Source of the DNA: Burkholderiaceae bacterium
Lineage (GTDB): Bacteria; Pseudomonadota; Gammaproteobacteria; Burkholderiales; Burkholderiaceae_C
Length of the DNA: 64,000 nt
Assembly (NCBI GenBank): GCA_030123545.1
Contig: CP126124.1
Span: forward strand, 186,001 to 250,000
Direction: 5' to 3'
The notes under the pieces are model-generated. The model was not told where the DNA came from. It was given only the letters and a program-made list of their open reading frames with translations, and searched no databases. The translations under genes were made by a program, and so were the position numbers. Positions 34,820-41,964 of the stretch are shown here, piece after piece (position 1 is the first letter of the stretch; every line of letters begins with the position of its first letter).

Positions 34820-35575
34820 ATGCCGCGAGCGTTGCAACTGCTGCTGTTCTACCTCGCGCTGCTGTGGCTGGGCGCAATGCTGCTGCTCGGCAACCTGGCC
34901 TTGCTGCCGCTGCTGCTGCTGCCCCGATCGCTATGCCGGGCGCCGGTGCAGCGCCTGATCAGCGCGACGTTTCGGCTGTTCCTGCGAGGCGCGACGGCGT
35001 TCGGCCTGCTGCAGCTCGATCTGACCGGGCTGGACCGGCTGAACCAGACGGCGGTGCCGGAGCAAGGCCTGCTGCTGGTCGCGAACCACCCGAGCATGAT
35101 CGACGTGCTGCTGGTGATCTCCCGCGTGCGCAACGCGGTGTGCATGATGAAGGCGAGCCTGGGCGCGAACGCGTTTCTCGCGGTCGGCGCGCATCTCGCC
35201 GGCTATGTCTCTACCCGCCATACCGACCGCATGATCCGGCAAGCGGCCCGAGTCGTCGCATCGGGCGCCGTGTTGCTGGCGTTTCCCGAGGGCACGCGCA
35301 CTGTGCGCCAGCCGCTGAACCCGCTCAAACCCGGTATCGCCCTGATCGCACGGCGCAGCGGCGCACCGCTGCAGACGATCCTGATCCGCACCAATTCACC
35401 GTATCTCGGCAAGGACTGGCCGATCTGGCGCGCCCCCCGGTTTCCGCTGGTCTATCAGGCGAGGCTGGGCGAATGCATCGCCGTCACCTGTTCGGTCGAC
35501 GAGACGATGGTCCGGCTGCAACGCTATTTCGAGCGCGAACTGCCGTCGTCGATCGACCCCGGCCTGACGGTCTGA
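34820..35575 (+). CDS. PlsC-like 1-acylglycerol-3-phosphate acyltransferase
   Basis: 251 residues. Two N-terminal hydrophobic segments, then the acyltransferase motifs NHPSMIDVL (HX4D), FPEGTR and IALIARRSGAPLQTI. In aryl-polyene operons such enzymes are thought to build the lipid anchor. Lies directly after the reductase and 3 bases before the glycosyltransferase. Confidence 0.85.
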   Translation: MPRALQLLLFYLALLWLGAMLLLGNLALLPLLLLPRSLCRAPVQRLISATFRLFLRGATAFGLLQLDLTGLDRLNQTAVPEQGLLLVANHPSMIDVLLVISRVRNAVCMMKASLGANAFLAVGAHLAGYVSTRHTDRMIRQAARVVASGAVLLAFPEGTRTVRQPLNPLKPGIALIARRSGAPLQTILIRTNSPYLGKDWPIWRAPRFPLVYQARLGECIAVTCSVDETMVRLQRYFERELPSSIDPGLTV

Positions 35576-35578
35576 GCC

Positions 35579-36370
35579 GTGGCTCCCTCTTCCACCCATC
35601 TGGTACTGATCCCGAGCTACAACCCGGGCGATGCGGTGGTCCGGACCGTGCGCGCGGCGCGCGCCGAATGGAATCCGGTCTGGGTCGTGGTCGACGGCAG
35701 CGACGACGACAGCGCCGAGCGGCTGCAGGCGATGGCCGCGTCCGACCCGGGCCTCTCCGTCATCGTGCTGCCCCACAACCAGGGCAAAGGCGCCGCGCTG
35801 CTGCACGGCATAACGCTCGCGCTCGGTCGAGGCTTTACCCATGCGCTTTGCATGGATGCGGATGGCCAGCATCCAGCTCAGCTGATCCCCGAGTTCATGG
35901 CGCGTTCGCAGGCACACCCCGCAGCGATGGTGCTCGGCGTGCCGGTGTTCGACGCGAGCGCACCGGCACTGCGCGTGCGGGGACGGAAGATTTCCAACGC
36001 ATGGGCGAACCTGGAAACCCTGTGGGCCGGGATCGGCGATTCGCTGTACGGGTTTCGCGTCTACCCGATGGCGCCGCTGCACCAGGTCATGACCCGCCAG
36101 CGCTGGATGCGCCGCTTCGACTTCGATCCCGAGGCCGCGGTCCGGCTCTGCTGGCGCGGCCTGCCGCCGATCAATCTGCCGGCGCCGGTCAGGTATCTGC
36201 GCGCCGACGAGGGCGGCGTCTCGCATTTCCGTTACCTGCGTGACAACTGCCTGCTGACCTGGATGCACATCCGCCTGCTGTTCGGATTCGCGCTGCGACT
36301 GCCGCTGCTCCTGTACCGACGCCTGCTCCAGCGCTCTGGCAACATCCCGGCTTCGAGGAACAGACCATGA
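35579..36370 (+). CDS. family 2 glycosyltransferase of the aryl-polyene operon
   Basis: 263 residues starting at a GTG. GT-A fold: VLIPSYNPGD at the N-terminus, DGSDDDS, and the DxD motif in CMDADGQHP (about residue 99). DPM1/dolichol-phosphate-mannose-like character, with a C-terminal hydrophobic stretch (about 235-250). It is expected to add a sugar to a lipid carrier or to the polyene lipid on the cytoplasmic side. Its stop overlaps the exoA start by ATGA. Confidence 0.83.
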   Translation: MAPSSTHLVLIPSYNPGDAVVRTVRAARAEWNPVWVVVDGSDDDSAERLQAMAASDPGLSVIVLPHNQGKGAALLHGITLALGRGFTHALCMDADGQHPAQLIPEFMARSQAHPAAMVLGVPVFDASAPALRVRGRKISNAWANLETLWAGIGDSLYGFRVYPMAPLHQVMTRQRWMRRFDFDPEAAVRLCWRGLPPINLPAPVRYLRADEGGVSHFRYLRDNCLLTWMHIRLLFGFALRLPLLLYRRLLQRSGNIPASRNRP

Positions 36371-37251
36371 CCACCCCGCGCCAACCCTCAGCCAAGACAA
36401 CAGGCAAGCCCGCACGCAAACCCGCAGCCCCGCCCGCGCAAGCCCCGGCCCGCACGACACCATTCCGCCTCACCAGCCTGAACCTCAACGGCATCCGTTC
36501 CGCGACCTCCAAGGGAGTCGAGAACTGGCTCGCAAAGCACCAGCCGGACTGCCTATGCGTGCAGGAGGTCAAGGCCCAGGCCGACGACGTCGCCGGGCGC
36601 TTCGAACAGCTGGCCGGCCTGCAAGGTCATTTCCACTTCGCGCAGAAGAAGGGCTATGCCGGCGTCGCGGCCTACTGCCGGGCCGAACCCAGCGACGTGC
36701 TGATCGGCTACGGCTCGTCCGAGTTCGACTTGGAGGGCCGCTATGTCGAGCTGCGCTACGACCGGCCGGGGCGCAGGCTGTCGATCATCAGCGCGTACTT
36801 TCCGAGCGGGTCTTCGGGTGAAGAGCGCCAACAGGCCAAGTACCGGTTCCTCGCCGAGTTCTACCCGCATCTGCTCGCGCTCAAAGCAAAGCGCGAGTTC
36901 ATCCTGTGCGGCGACGTCAACATCGCGCACAAGGAAATCGACCTGAAGAACTGGCGTAGCAACCAGAAGAACAGCGGCTTCCTGCCCGAGGAACGCGCGT
37001 GGATGACCAAGCTGCTGGATGAAGCGGGTCTGGTCGACGTGTACCGGCGCCTGCAGCCCGACGCGACCGACACCGCCTACACCTGGTGGAGCAACCGCGG
37101 CCAGGCCTATGCGAACAACGTCGGATGGCGGCTCGACTACCATCTGGCGACGCCGGCGCTGGCGGCCCAGGCGCGACGTGAATCCATCTACAAGGCCGAG
37201 AAGTTCTCGGACCACGCGCCGATCACGATCGAATACGAACTCGCGCTCTGA
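36367..37251 (+). CDS. xthA: exodeoxyribonuclease III (class II AP endonuclease)
   Basis: 294 residues. EEP-superfamily motifs: SLNLNGIRSA, CVQEVKAQ (Glu metal ligand), YFPSGSSG, CGDVNIAHKEIDLKNW, WWSNRGQAYANNVGWRLDYHL and FSDHAPI. Repairs abasic sites and 3'-blocked ends. It has a ~35-residue N-terminal extension rich in Pro, Lys, Ala and Thr that is not part of the domain. It overlaps the glycosyltransferase by ATGA, so a DNA-repair gene is translationally coupled to the polyene operon, probably by chance of gene packing. Confidence 0.93.
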   Translation: MTTPRQPSAKTTGKPARKPAAPPAQAPARTTPFRLTSLNLNGIRSATSKGVENWLAKHQPDCLCVQEVKAQADDVAGRFEQLAGLQGHFHFAQKKGYAGVAAYCRAEPSDVLIGYGSSEFDLEGRYVELRYDRPGRRLSIISAYFPSGSSGEERQQAKYRFLAEFYPHLLALKAKREFILCGDVNIAHKEIDLKNWRSNQKNSGFLPEERAWMTKLLDEAGLVDVYRRLQPDATDTAYTWWSNRGQAYANNVGWRLDYHLATPALAAQARRESIYKAEKFSDHAPITIEYELAL

Positions 37252-37269
37252 GCCGACCGACAGGCCGTC

Positions 37270-38226
37270 ATGCTGAACGTGCTCGCGATCACCGGCCCGA
37301 TCTACATCGCGATCGCGGTCGGCTTCGCGGCGGTTCGGTTCGAGCTGTTTTCCAAGGCCGACATGCATGTGCTCGGCAAGTTCGTGATCGACATCGCGCT
37401 GCCCGCGTTGCTGTTTCGCGCGCTGGCGACACACCGCATCGCGGAGATCCTGAACCCGAGCTACATGCTGGCCTATGCGGTCGGCTCGCTGGTGGTGATC
37501 GCCGTCAGCCGCTTCGGCGCGCGCCGGCTCGCGGGTCTGGACCCGCAGACCAGCACCTTCGTCGCGATGGGCATGTCCTGCCCGAACAGCGGTTTCGTCG
37601 GCTACCCGATCCTGCTGCTGACGCTCGCGCCGGTTGCCGGGGTCGTGCTGGCGCTGAACATGATGGTCGAGAACATCGTCGTGATCCCGCTGCTGCTCGC
37701 GCTGGCCGAGCACGGACGTGGCGGCGCAGGGCCGTGGCACGCCTCGGTCGGCCGCACGCTGCGGCGGCTCGCAGTGAATCCGCTGATCCTCGCGATCGTC
37801 GCTGGACTGGTCGCGTCGCTGTTCGACTGGACGCCACCCGGGCCGCTGGACCGGGCGATCGAGATGTTCGCGCTGGCCAGCGGCGCCGCATCGCTGTTCG
37901 TGATCGGTGGCACGCTGGTCGGCCTGCCCATCACCAGCGTCTGGCGCCGCGTCGTGCCGATCGCCGCCGGCAAGCTGCTGCTGCATCCGCTCGCCGTGCT
38001 GCTCGCGGTGCTGGCCGTTCCCGCGCTCGGCCTGCCGCCGCTGAATGCCACGCTGCGCACCGCCGCGCTGCTCACCGCCGCGATGCCGATGTTCGGCATC
38101 TACCCGATCCTGGCCCAGGCCTACGGCCACGAACGCTTCGCCGCGCCGGCGCTGCTGGTCACCACGGCGGCCGCGTTCTTCAGCCTGAGCGGCATTCTGT
38201 GGGCGCTGGCGCGGTTCCATTTCTAG
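37270..38226 (+). CDS. AEC family transporter (auxin efflux carrier-like)
   Basis: 318 residues with about ten membrane helices. PF03547: LPALLFRALA near residues 45-54, GMSCPNSGFVGYPI and the C-terminal AAAFFSLSGILWAL. Exporter of organic anions; substrate unknown. The last 26 codons plus the final bases (38142-38219) are duplicated at 39201-39278 with one mismatch, with a TA module in between, so the C-terminus (ARFHF) may be a product of that insertion; the other copy would give GRFHW. Confidence 0.88.
   Translation: MLNVLAITGPIYIAIAVGFAAVRFELFSKADMHVLGKFVIDIALPALLFRALATHRIAEILNPSYMLAYAVGSLVVIAVSRFGARRLAGLDPQTSTFVAMGMSCPNSGFVGYPILLLTLAPVAGVVLALNMMVENIVVIPLLLALAEHGRGGAGPWHASVGRTLRRLAVNPLILAIVAGLVASLFDWTPPGPLDRAIEMFALASGAASLFVIGGTLVGLPITSVWRRVVPIAAGKLLLHPLAVLLAVLAVPALGLPPLNATLRTAALLTAAMPMFGIYPILAQAYGHERFAAPALLVTTAAAFFSLSGILWALARFHF
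38142..38219. repeat. 78-bp direct repeat, left copy (AEC gene 3' end)
   Basis: Matches 39201-39278 at 77 of 78 positions (38210 C versus 39269 G), same orientation. The two copies flank the GNAT/DUF1778 module. Confidence 0.93.
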
Positions 38227-38274
38227 GAACCCCGGAGACGGCTCGCTTGGCAAAGCAAGGCCGGCGGTCCGCCA

Positions 38275-38772
38275 TCACCCCCGCATCGCCGCGCACAGGT
38301 CCGCGACCGTCGCCATCAAAGTCATCGGATCCAACGGGGACGGGTCGAGGCCGAGGCGCAGATAGAAGGCCCGGGCCTCATCGGACAGCGCATGCACGAC
38401 CATGCCCCGGATGCCGATCGCGTCGGCTGCATGGACGACGCGAAGCGCCGCGTCCTGGAACAGGGCGCGGCCGAGCCCCTGCCCATGGTGACTCGTCGCG
38501 ACGGCCAGGCGGCCGAGCACGACGACCGGAACCGGGTCCGGCATATTGCGCCGGAACCGCCCCGGCGCGGCCGCCGGAGTGACGGCGCTGGAAGCCAGCG
38601 CGTAGTAGCCGACGACCCGGCCTCCGCTCTCGCAAACGACGAAGGTACGCGAGGCGCCGCTGGCCTGATTGGCGGCGGCGCGGCGCCGCAGCCACGTATC
38701 AAGCGAAGCGACTCCGCAGTCGAATCCGGCAACAGTGTGGCCTGTGTCGAGCGGTTCCGGGGCGCGCAGCAT
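38275..38772 (-). CDS. GNAT acetyltransferase toxin (TacT-like)
   Basis: 165 residues. Begins MLRAPEPLDTGH with FDCGVASLDTWLRRRAAANQ, the typical N-terminus of tRNA-acetylating GNAT toxins, and has the acetyl-CoA loop SHHGQGLGRALFQDA (Q/RxxGxG/A). Such toxins acetylate the amino group of charged tRNAs and stop translation. It follows the DUF1778 antitoxin gene by 5 bases. The pair sits inside a 1.06-kb unit bounded by 78-bp direct repeats. Confidence 0.88.
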   Translation of the reverse strand: MLRAPEPLDTGHTVAGFDCGVASLDTWLRRRAAANQASGASRTFVVCESGGRVVGYYALASSAVTPAAAPGRFRRNMPDPVPVVVLGRLAVATSHHGQGLGRALFQDAALRVVHAADAIGIRGMVVHALSDEARAFYLRLGLDPSPLDPMTLMATVADLCAAMRG

Positions 38773-38777
38773 CCGGT

Positions 38778-39071
38778 TCAGGCCGACGACCAGGGCGTCT
38801 TCGACCGCATCGTGCGGCGAAGCCGCTCATTCGGCTGCGTCGGGCGGTCGAGCCGATTCAGGAATTCCCTGTACGCCCGCGGACCAACGACCAGCAGCGC
38901 CCGATCGAGCAGCGCCTCCTCGGCGGCGCGGCGCGCGGCCTCCAGGATGAAGTCCGTGCGCGTCTTGCCTGCCGACTGCGCCGCGCGGTCGATCAGATCA
39001 CGCTCCGATGCCGGGATCCGCAGGTTCAACGTGCCCCGGCTCGGCTTGGTGGGAAGAATGGCAGTCGTCAT
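38778..39071 (-). CDS. DUF1778 antitoxin (TacA-like)
   Basis: 97 residues. N-terminal ribbon-helix-helix: GTLNLRIPASERDLIDRAAQSAGKTRTDFILEA-type segment (about residues 13-45) for DNA binding, followed by the toxin-neutralising tail LLDRALLVVGPRAYREFLNRLD and LRRTMRSKTPW. It should bind and inactivate the GNAT toxin and repress its own promoter; a perfect 21-bp palindrome lies 42 bases upstream. Confidence 0.88.
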   Translation of the reverse strand: MTTAILPTKPSRGTLNLRIPASERDLIDRAAQSAGKTRTDFILEAARRAAEEALLDRALLVVGPRAYREFLNRLDRPTQPNERLRRTMRSKTPWSSA

Positions 39072-39112
39072 GGTGTCTGTCCGTCTTGTGATTCAACTAC
39101 ATACTAGCACAA

Positions 39113-39133
39113 CGTAATGACGGCGTCATTACG
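39113..39133. promoter_or_regulatory. 21-bp palindromic operator candidate of the TacAT-like module
   Basis: CGTAATGACG-G-CGTCATTACG, a perfect 10+1+10 palindrome, 42 bp upstream of the antitoxin start and next to AT-rich TAGTAT on the minus strand. Expected site for the RHH antitoxin. Part of the gene-free stretch 39072-39405, whose remainder is the right 78-bp repeat. Confidence 0.65.
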
Positions 39134-39200
39134 CCGAGTTACTCCGGCGCGACGCGCACCGTGCAGGCCCGGGGTGGCAGCGCCGCCTCGCGCAACGCAG

Positions 39201-39278
39201 CGCGCCGGCGCTGCTGGTCACCACGGCGGCCGCGTTCTTCAGCCTGAGCGGCATTCTGTGGGCGCTGGGGCGGTTCCA
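39201..39278. repeat. 78-bp direct repeat, right copy (orphan AEC gene end)
   Basis: Second copy of the AEC 3' end, followed by its own TGG TGA ending. It is not joined to an AEC reading frame, so it is the remnant of the gene end displaced by the module. Confidence 0.93.
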
Positions 39279-39405
39279 CTGGTGACTCGCCAACAAATTC
39301 ACGCTCGGCGGGTTCAATGTCCCCGCCCGTCGGTCAGGAACTGCCGTTCATCAGGTTCGCGTTGCGGGCAGCGATACGACCAGCCTAAATTCGTCGCAAC
39401 AGGAT

Positions 39406-39975
39406 ATGTCCGCAGGAAACCCGGTGAAACCACGGCAGGCCATTCGCACGCGAGCTGAAAGCGGCATGACGCTGATCGAGCTGCTGATCACGATCGTCAT
39501 TGCCGGCATCCTGCTGATGATCGCGGTGCCTTCGTTCGTCAGCCTGACGCAGACGAACCGGGTCGCGGCCGAGATCAACGGCCTGTCGGCCGCGCTGCAA
39601 TACGCCCGCGCCGAAGCGGTCAAGGAAGGCCTGCCCGTCACGGTCTGTGTCTCGTCGACCGGAACCAGCTGCGCGACCACCAGCACCCCGTGGCAGAGCG
39701 GCTGGATCGTGTTCTCCGACGCGAACGGCAACCAGACCGTCGACAGCGGTGATCTGGTACTGCGCAAGCAGCAGCCATGGACCAGCAGTGACACCTTCAC
39801 CAGCGCGGACAGCAGCAGCAACACCGTCGGCGCGATCACCTACAGCCGCGATGGTTTTGCAGTCAATCTGGCCGGCACGGTGACCTGGACGCTCGCCACG
39901 GTGCCGGCGAATGCGTCGGCATGCCGCCAACTGACACTCAACATCATCGGCCATCAACAGGTGCAGCCATGCTGA
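39406..39975 (+). CDS. fimT: type IV pilus minor pilin FimT/GspH family
   Basis: 189 residues. Prepilin signal with cleavage in ESG-MTLIELLITIVIAG (Glu5 of the mature protein present), followed by a GspH domain with RAEAVKEGLPVTVCVS and W..GWIVFSDANGNQTVD. FimT-type minor pilins help start pilus assembly and, in some species, bind DNA for transformation. First gene of fimT-pilV-pilW-pilX-pilY1-pilE; overlaps pilV by 7 bases. Confidence 0.9.
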   Translation: MSAGNPVKPRQAIRTRAESGMTLIELLITIVIAGILLMIAVPSFVSLTQTNRVAAEINGLSAALQYARAEAVKEGLPVTVCVSSTGTSCATTSTPWQSGWIVFSDANGNQTVDSGDLVLRKQQPWTSSDTFTSADSSSNTVGAITYSRDGFAVNLAGTVTWTLATVPANASACRQLTLNIIGHQQVQPC

Positions 39976-40592
39976 GCGGCAGGCCGAACATCCGACTCGG
40001 GAGCAAAGCCGTGCGTACGAATCGGGGAACGCGACGCGAGCAAGGCTTCACGCTGCTCGAAGTGCTGGTCGCGATCCTGGTGGTCGCGCTCGGCCTGCTC
40101 GGGCTGGCCAAGATGCAGGCACTTGCGATCTCGAACACGCAGATCTCCAGCAGCCGTTCACTGATCGCGCTGCAGGCCAGCAGCCTGGCCGCCGCGATGC
40201 AGGGCAACACCGGCTATTGGGCGGCCGGCGTGGCCCCGGCCGTATTCTCGACCGCGGGCACCACGGTGACCGACGCGAGCGGCGTGCTGAATCAGACCGT
40301 CACCACCTGCGTCGCCACCAGCGGCAGCGCCCCATCCTCACCGGTCTGCACGCCGGCTCAACTCGCCGCCTACGACGTGCAGGCCTGGGCCGCGAACATG
40401 AACGCGCTGTTCCCCGGCTACGGCGCGAACTTTGCCTGCAACAACGTTGCCGGCGCGCCGGTCACCTGCACGATCACGATCACCTGGGCCGAGAAATACG
40501 TGGCGCTAAACCGCACCACCGCGACCGGCACCGCTGCCAGCGGCGGCCAGCAGACCGCGACCCAGTCGTACACGCTGTATGTGTCGCCATGA
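39969..40592 (+). CDS. pilV: type IV pilus minor pilin PilV
   Basis: 207 residues from the ATG at 39969. Prepilin motif in REQG-FTLLEVLVAILVVALGLLG (mature Glu5). The N-terminal leader is long (about 26 residues). The C-terminal part has four cysteines likely paired in disulfides. Minor pilin in the priming complex with PilW, PilX and PilE. Starts inside fimT and overlaps pilW by ATGA. Confidence 0.9.
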   Translation: MLSGRPNIRLGSKAVRTNRGTRREQGFTLLEVLVAILVVALGLLGLAKMQALAISNTQISSSRSLIALQASSLAAAMQGNTGYWAAGVAPAVFSTAGTTVTDASGVLNQTVTTCVATSGSAPSSPVCTPAQLAAYDVQAWAANMNALFPGYGANFACNNVAGAPVTCTITITWAEKYVALNRTTATGTAASGGQQTATQSYTLYVSP

Positions 40593-41338
40593 GTAGCTCC
40601 AAGTTTCATATGCGGCACCTGCGCCAGCAGGGCCTGAGCCTGGTCGAGCTGATGGTCGCGATCACGATCGCGCTGTTCATCGTGCTCGGGCTGTCGCTGG
40701 TTTACGTCAACATGAAGTCGGCGTTCAACTCGCAGGACCAGATGGCGCAGATCCAGGACGCCGAACGGCTCGCGGTGACGATGCTGACCACTACCGTGCA
40801 GTCGGCGGCGTATTTTCCGAACCCGGTCGCGAACACCCGCGCGGTCGCGCTGCCGGCCAGCGCCACCGCCAACACCGACGGCACGACCTTTGCCGCCGGC
40901 CAGGGCATCACCGGCACCGGCGCCCAGGGCTCGAGCGGCAGTCACACGCTCGACGTGCGCTTCGTGACGGCCAACGGCGACGGGCTGATGAACTGCCAGG
41001 GGCAGACGAACACGTCCGGCTCGAACCAGATCTCGATCAACAGTTTCTCGGTCGACGCGAACAACGAGCTGCAGTGCGCGGTGAACGGCGGCACGCCGGT
41101 GGTGCTGGTCAACAACGTCGCGAAGATGACCGTGCTGTACGGCGTCGACGTCAATGCCGACGGCTTCGCCGACAGCTACCTGGACGCGACGACGATCAGC
41201 GCTGGCAACCTGTGGGCCAGCGTGCGCAGCGCACAGGTCACGCTGACCTTCGTGAACCCGCTGGCGAGCCAGACCGGCGGTTCCGCCACCCTCCCGACCC
41301 CCTGGGTGCAGACCATCGCGCTGCAGAACATGCTATGA
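40589..41338 (+). CDS. pilW: type IV pilus minor pilin PilW
   Basis: 249 residues. Prepilin motif RQQG-LSLVELMVAITIALF (mature Glu5), then a PilW-type beta domain ending TPWVQTIALQNML. Known to connect the minor-pilin complex to PilY1 with PilX. ATGA overlaps on both sides. Confidence 0.9.
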   Translation: MSSSKFHMRHLRQQGLSLVELMVAITIALFIVLGLSLVYVNMKSAFNSQDQMAQIQDAERLAVTMLTTTVQSAAYFPNPVANTRAVALPASATANTDGTTFAAGQGITGTGAQGSSGSHTLDVRFVTANGDGLMNCQGQTNTSGSNQISINSFSVDANNELQCAVNGGTPVVLVNNVAKMTVLYGVDVNADGFADSYLDATTISAGNLWASVRSAQVTLTFVNPLASQTGGSATLPTPWVQTIALQNML

Positions 41339-41952
41339 GTCGCGCACGTACGATCCCGAAAACGCCGATCGCGGGCCGACAGTCGGCAGCCGGTCCTGCC
41401 GCGCAGCGCGGCATCGCGCTGGTCACCAGCCTGCTGATGCTGATCGTGATGACGCTGCTTGCACTTTCCATGTTCCGCAGCATCGGCCTGGACGAGTCGA
41501 TCGCCGGCAACACGCGCGAGAAGCAGCGCTCGCTGCAGTCTGCGCAGAGCGCGCTCGAGTATGGCGAATGGTGGCTGGGCCAGGGCAACGGCGGCACCGG
41601 CAACACCTGCACGACGGTCTACAACGCAAACACCATCGCAAACATGCAGGTCTGCACCAACGCGCTGGCCAGCCCGACCACGCTGCCCTGGAGCGCGCGC
41701 GGCGACTACCTGCCGCCGACGATGACCGTTGCCAGCGGCGGCGGCGTGGTGAGCTCCGGCGGAAACGTCGGCGACGTCAATTACTACGCCAAGCCCAGCC
41801 TGTATATCCAGTACCTGGGTCTCGATCCAACCGGGAAGGCTCAGCTGTACCAGATCACCGGCGCCGGCTACGGCGGCAGCGCGAACGGCGCTTCGGTGGT
41901 GCAGAGCACCTATGCGGTTACTTACAAGAATCCACCGCTCGATCAACCCTGA
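41335..41952 (+). CDS. pilX: type IV pilus minor pilin PilX
   Basis: 205 residues. PilX N-terminus: RGIALVTSLLMLIVMTLLALSMFR, in which the usual Glu5 is absent as in other PilX/GspK-type pilins, followed by SIGLDESIAGNTREKQRSLQSAQSALEYGE, the PilX_N signature. It lies 12 bases before pilY1. Confidence 0.9.
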   Translation: MSRARTIPKTPIAGRQSAAGPAAQRGIALVTSLLMLIVMTLLALSMFRSIGLDESIAGNTREKQRSLQSAQSALEYGEWWLGQGNGGTGNTCTTVYNANTIANMQVCTNALASPTTLPWSARGDYLPPTMTVASGGGVVSSGGNVGDVNYYAKPSLYIQYLGLDPTGKAQLYQITGAGYGGSANGASVVQSTYAVTYKNPPLDQP

Positions 41953-41964
41953 GGGAGGCCGATC

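Noticed and set aside
39117..39458. 113-codon plus-strand reading frame through the right 78-bp repeat
   Set aside because: It reads the AEC duplicate in a different frame and has no family similarity; a shadow of the duplicated sequence.
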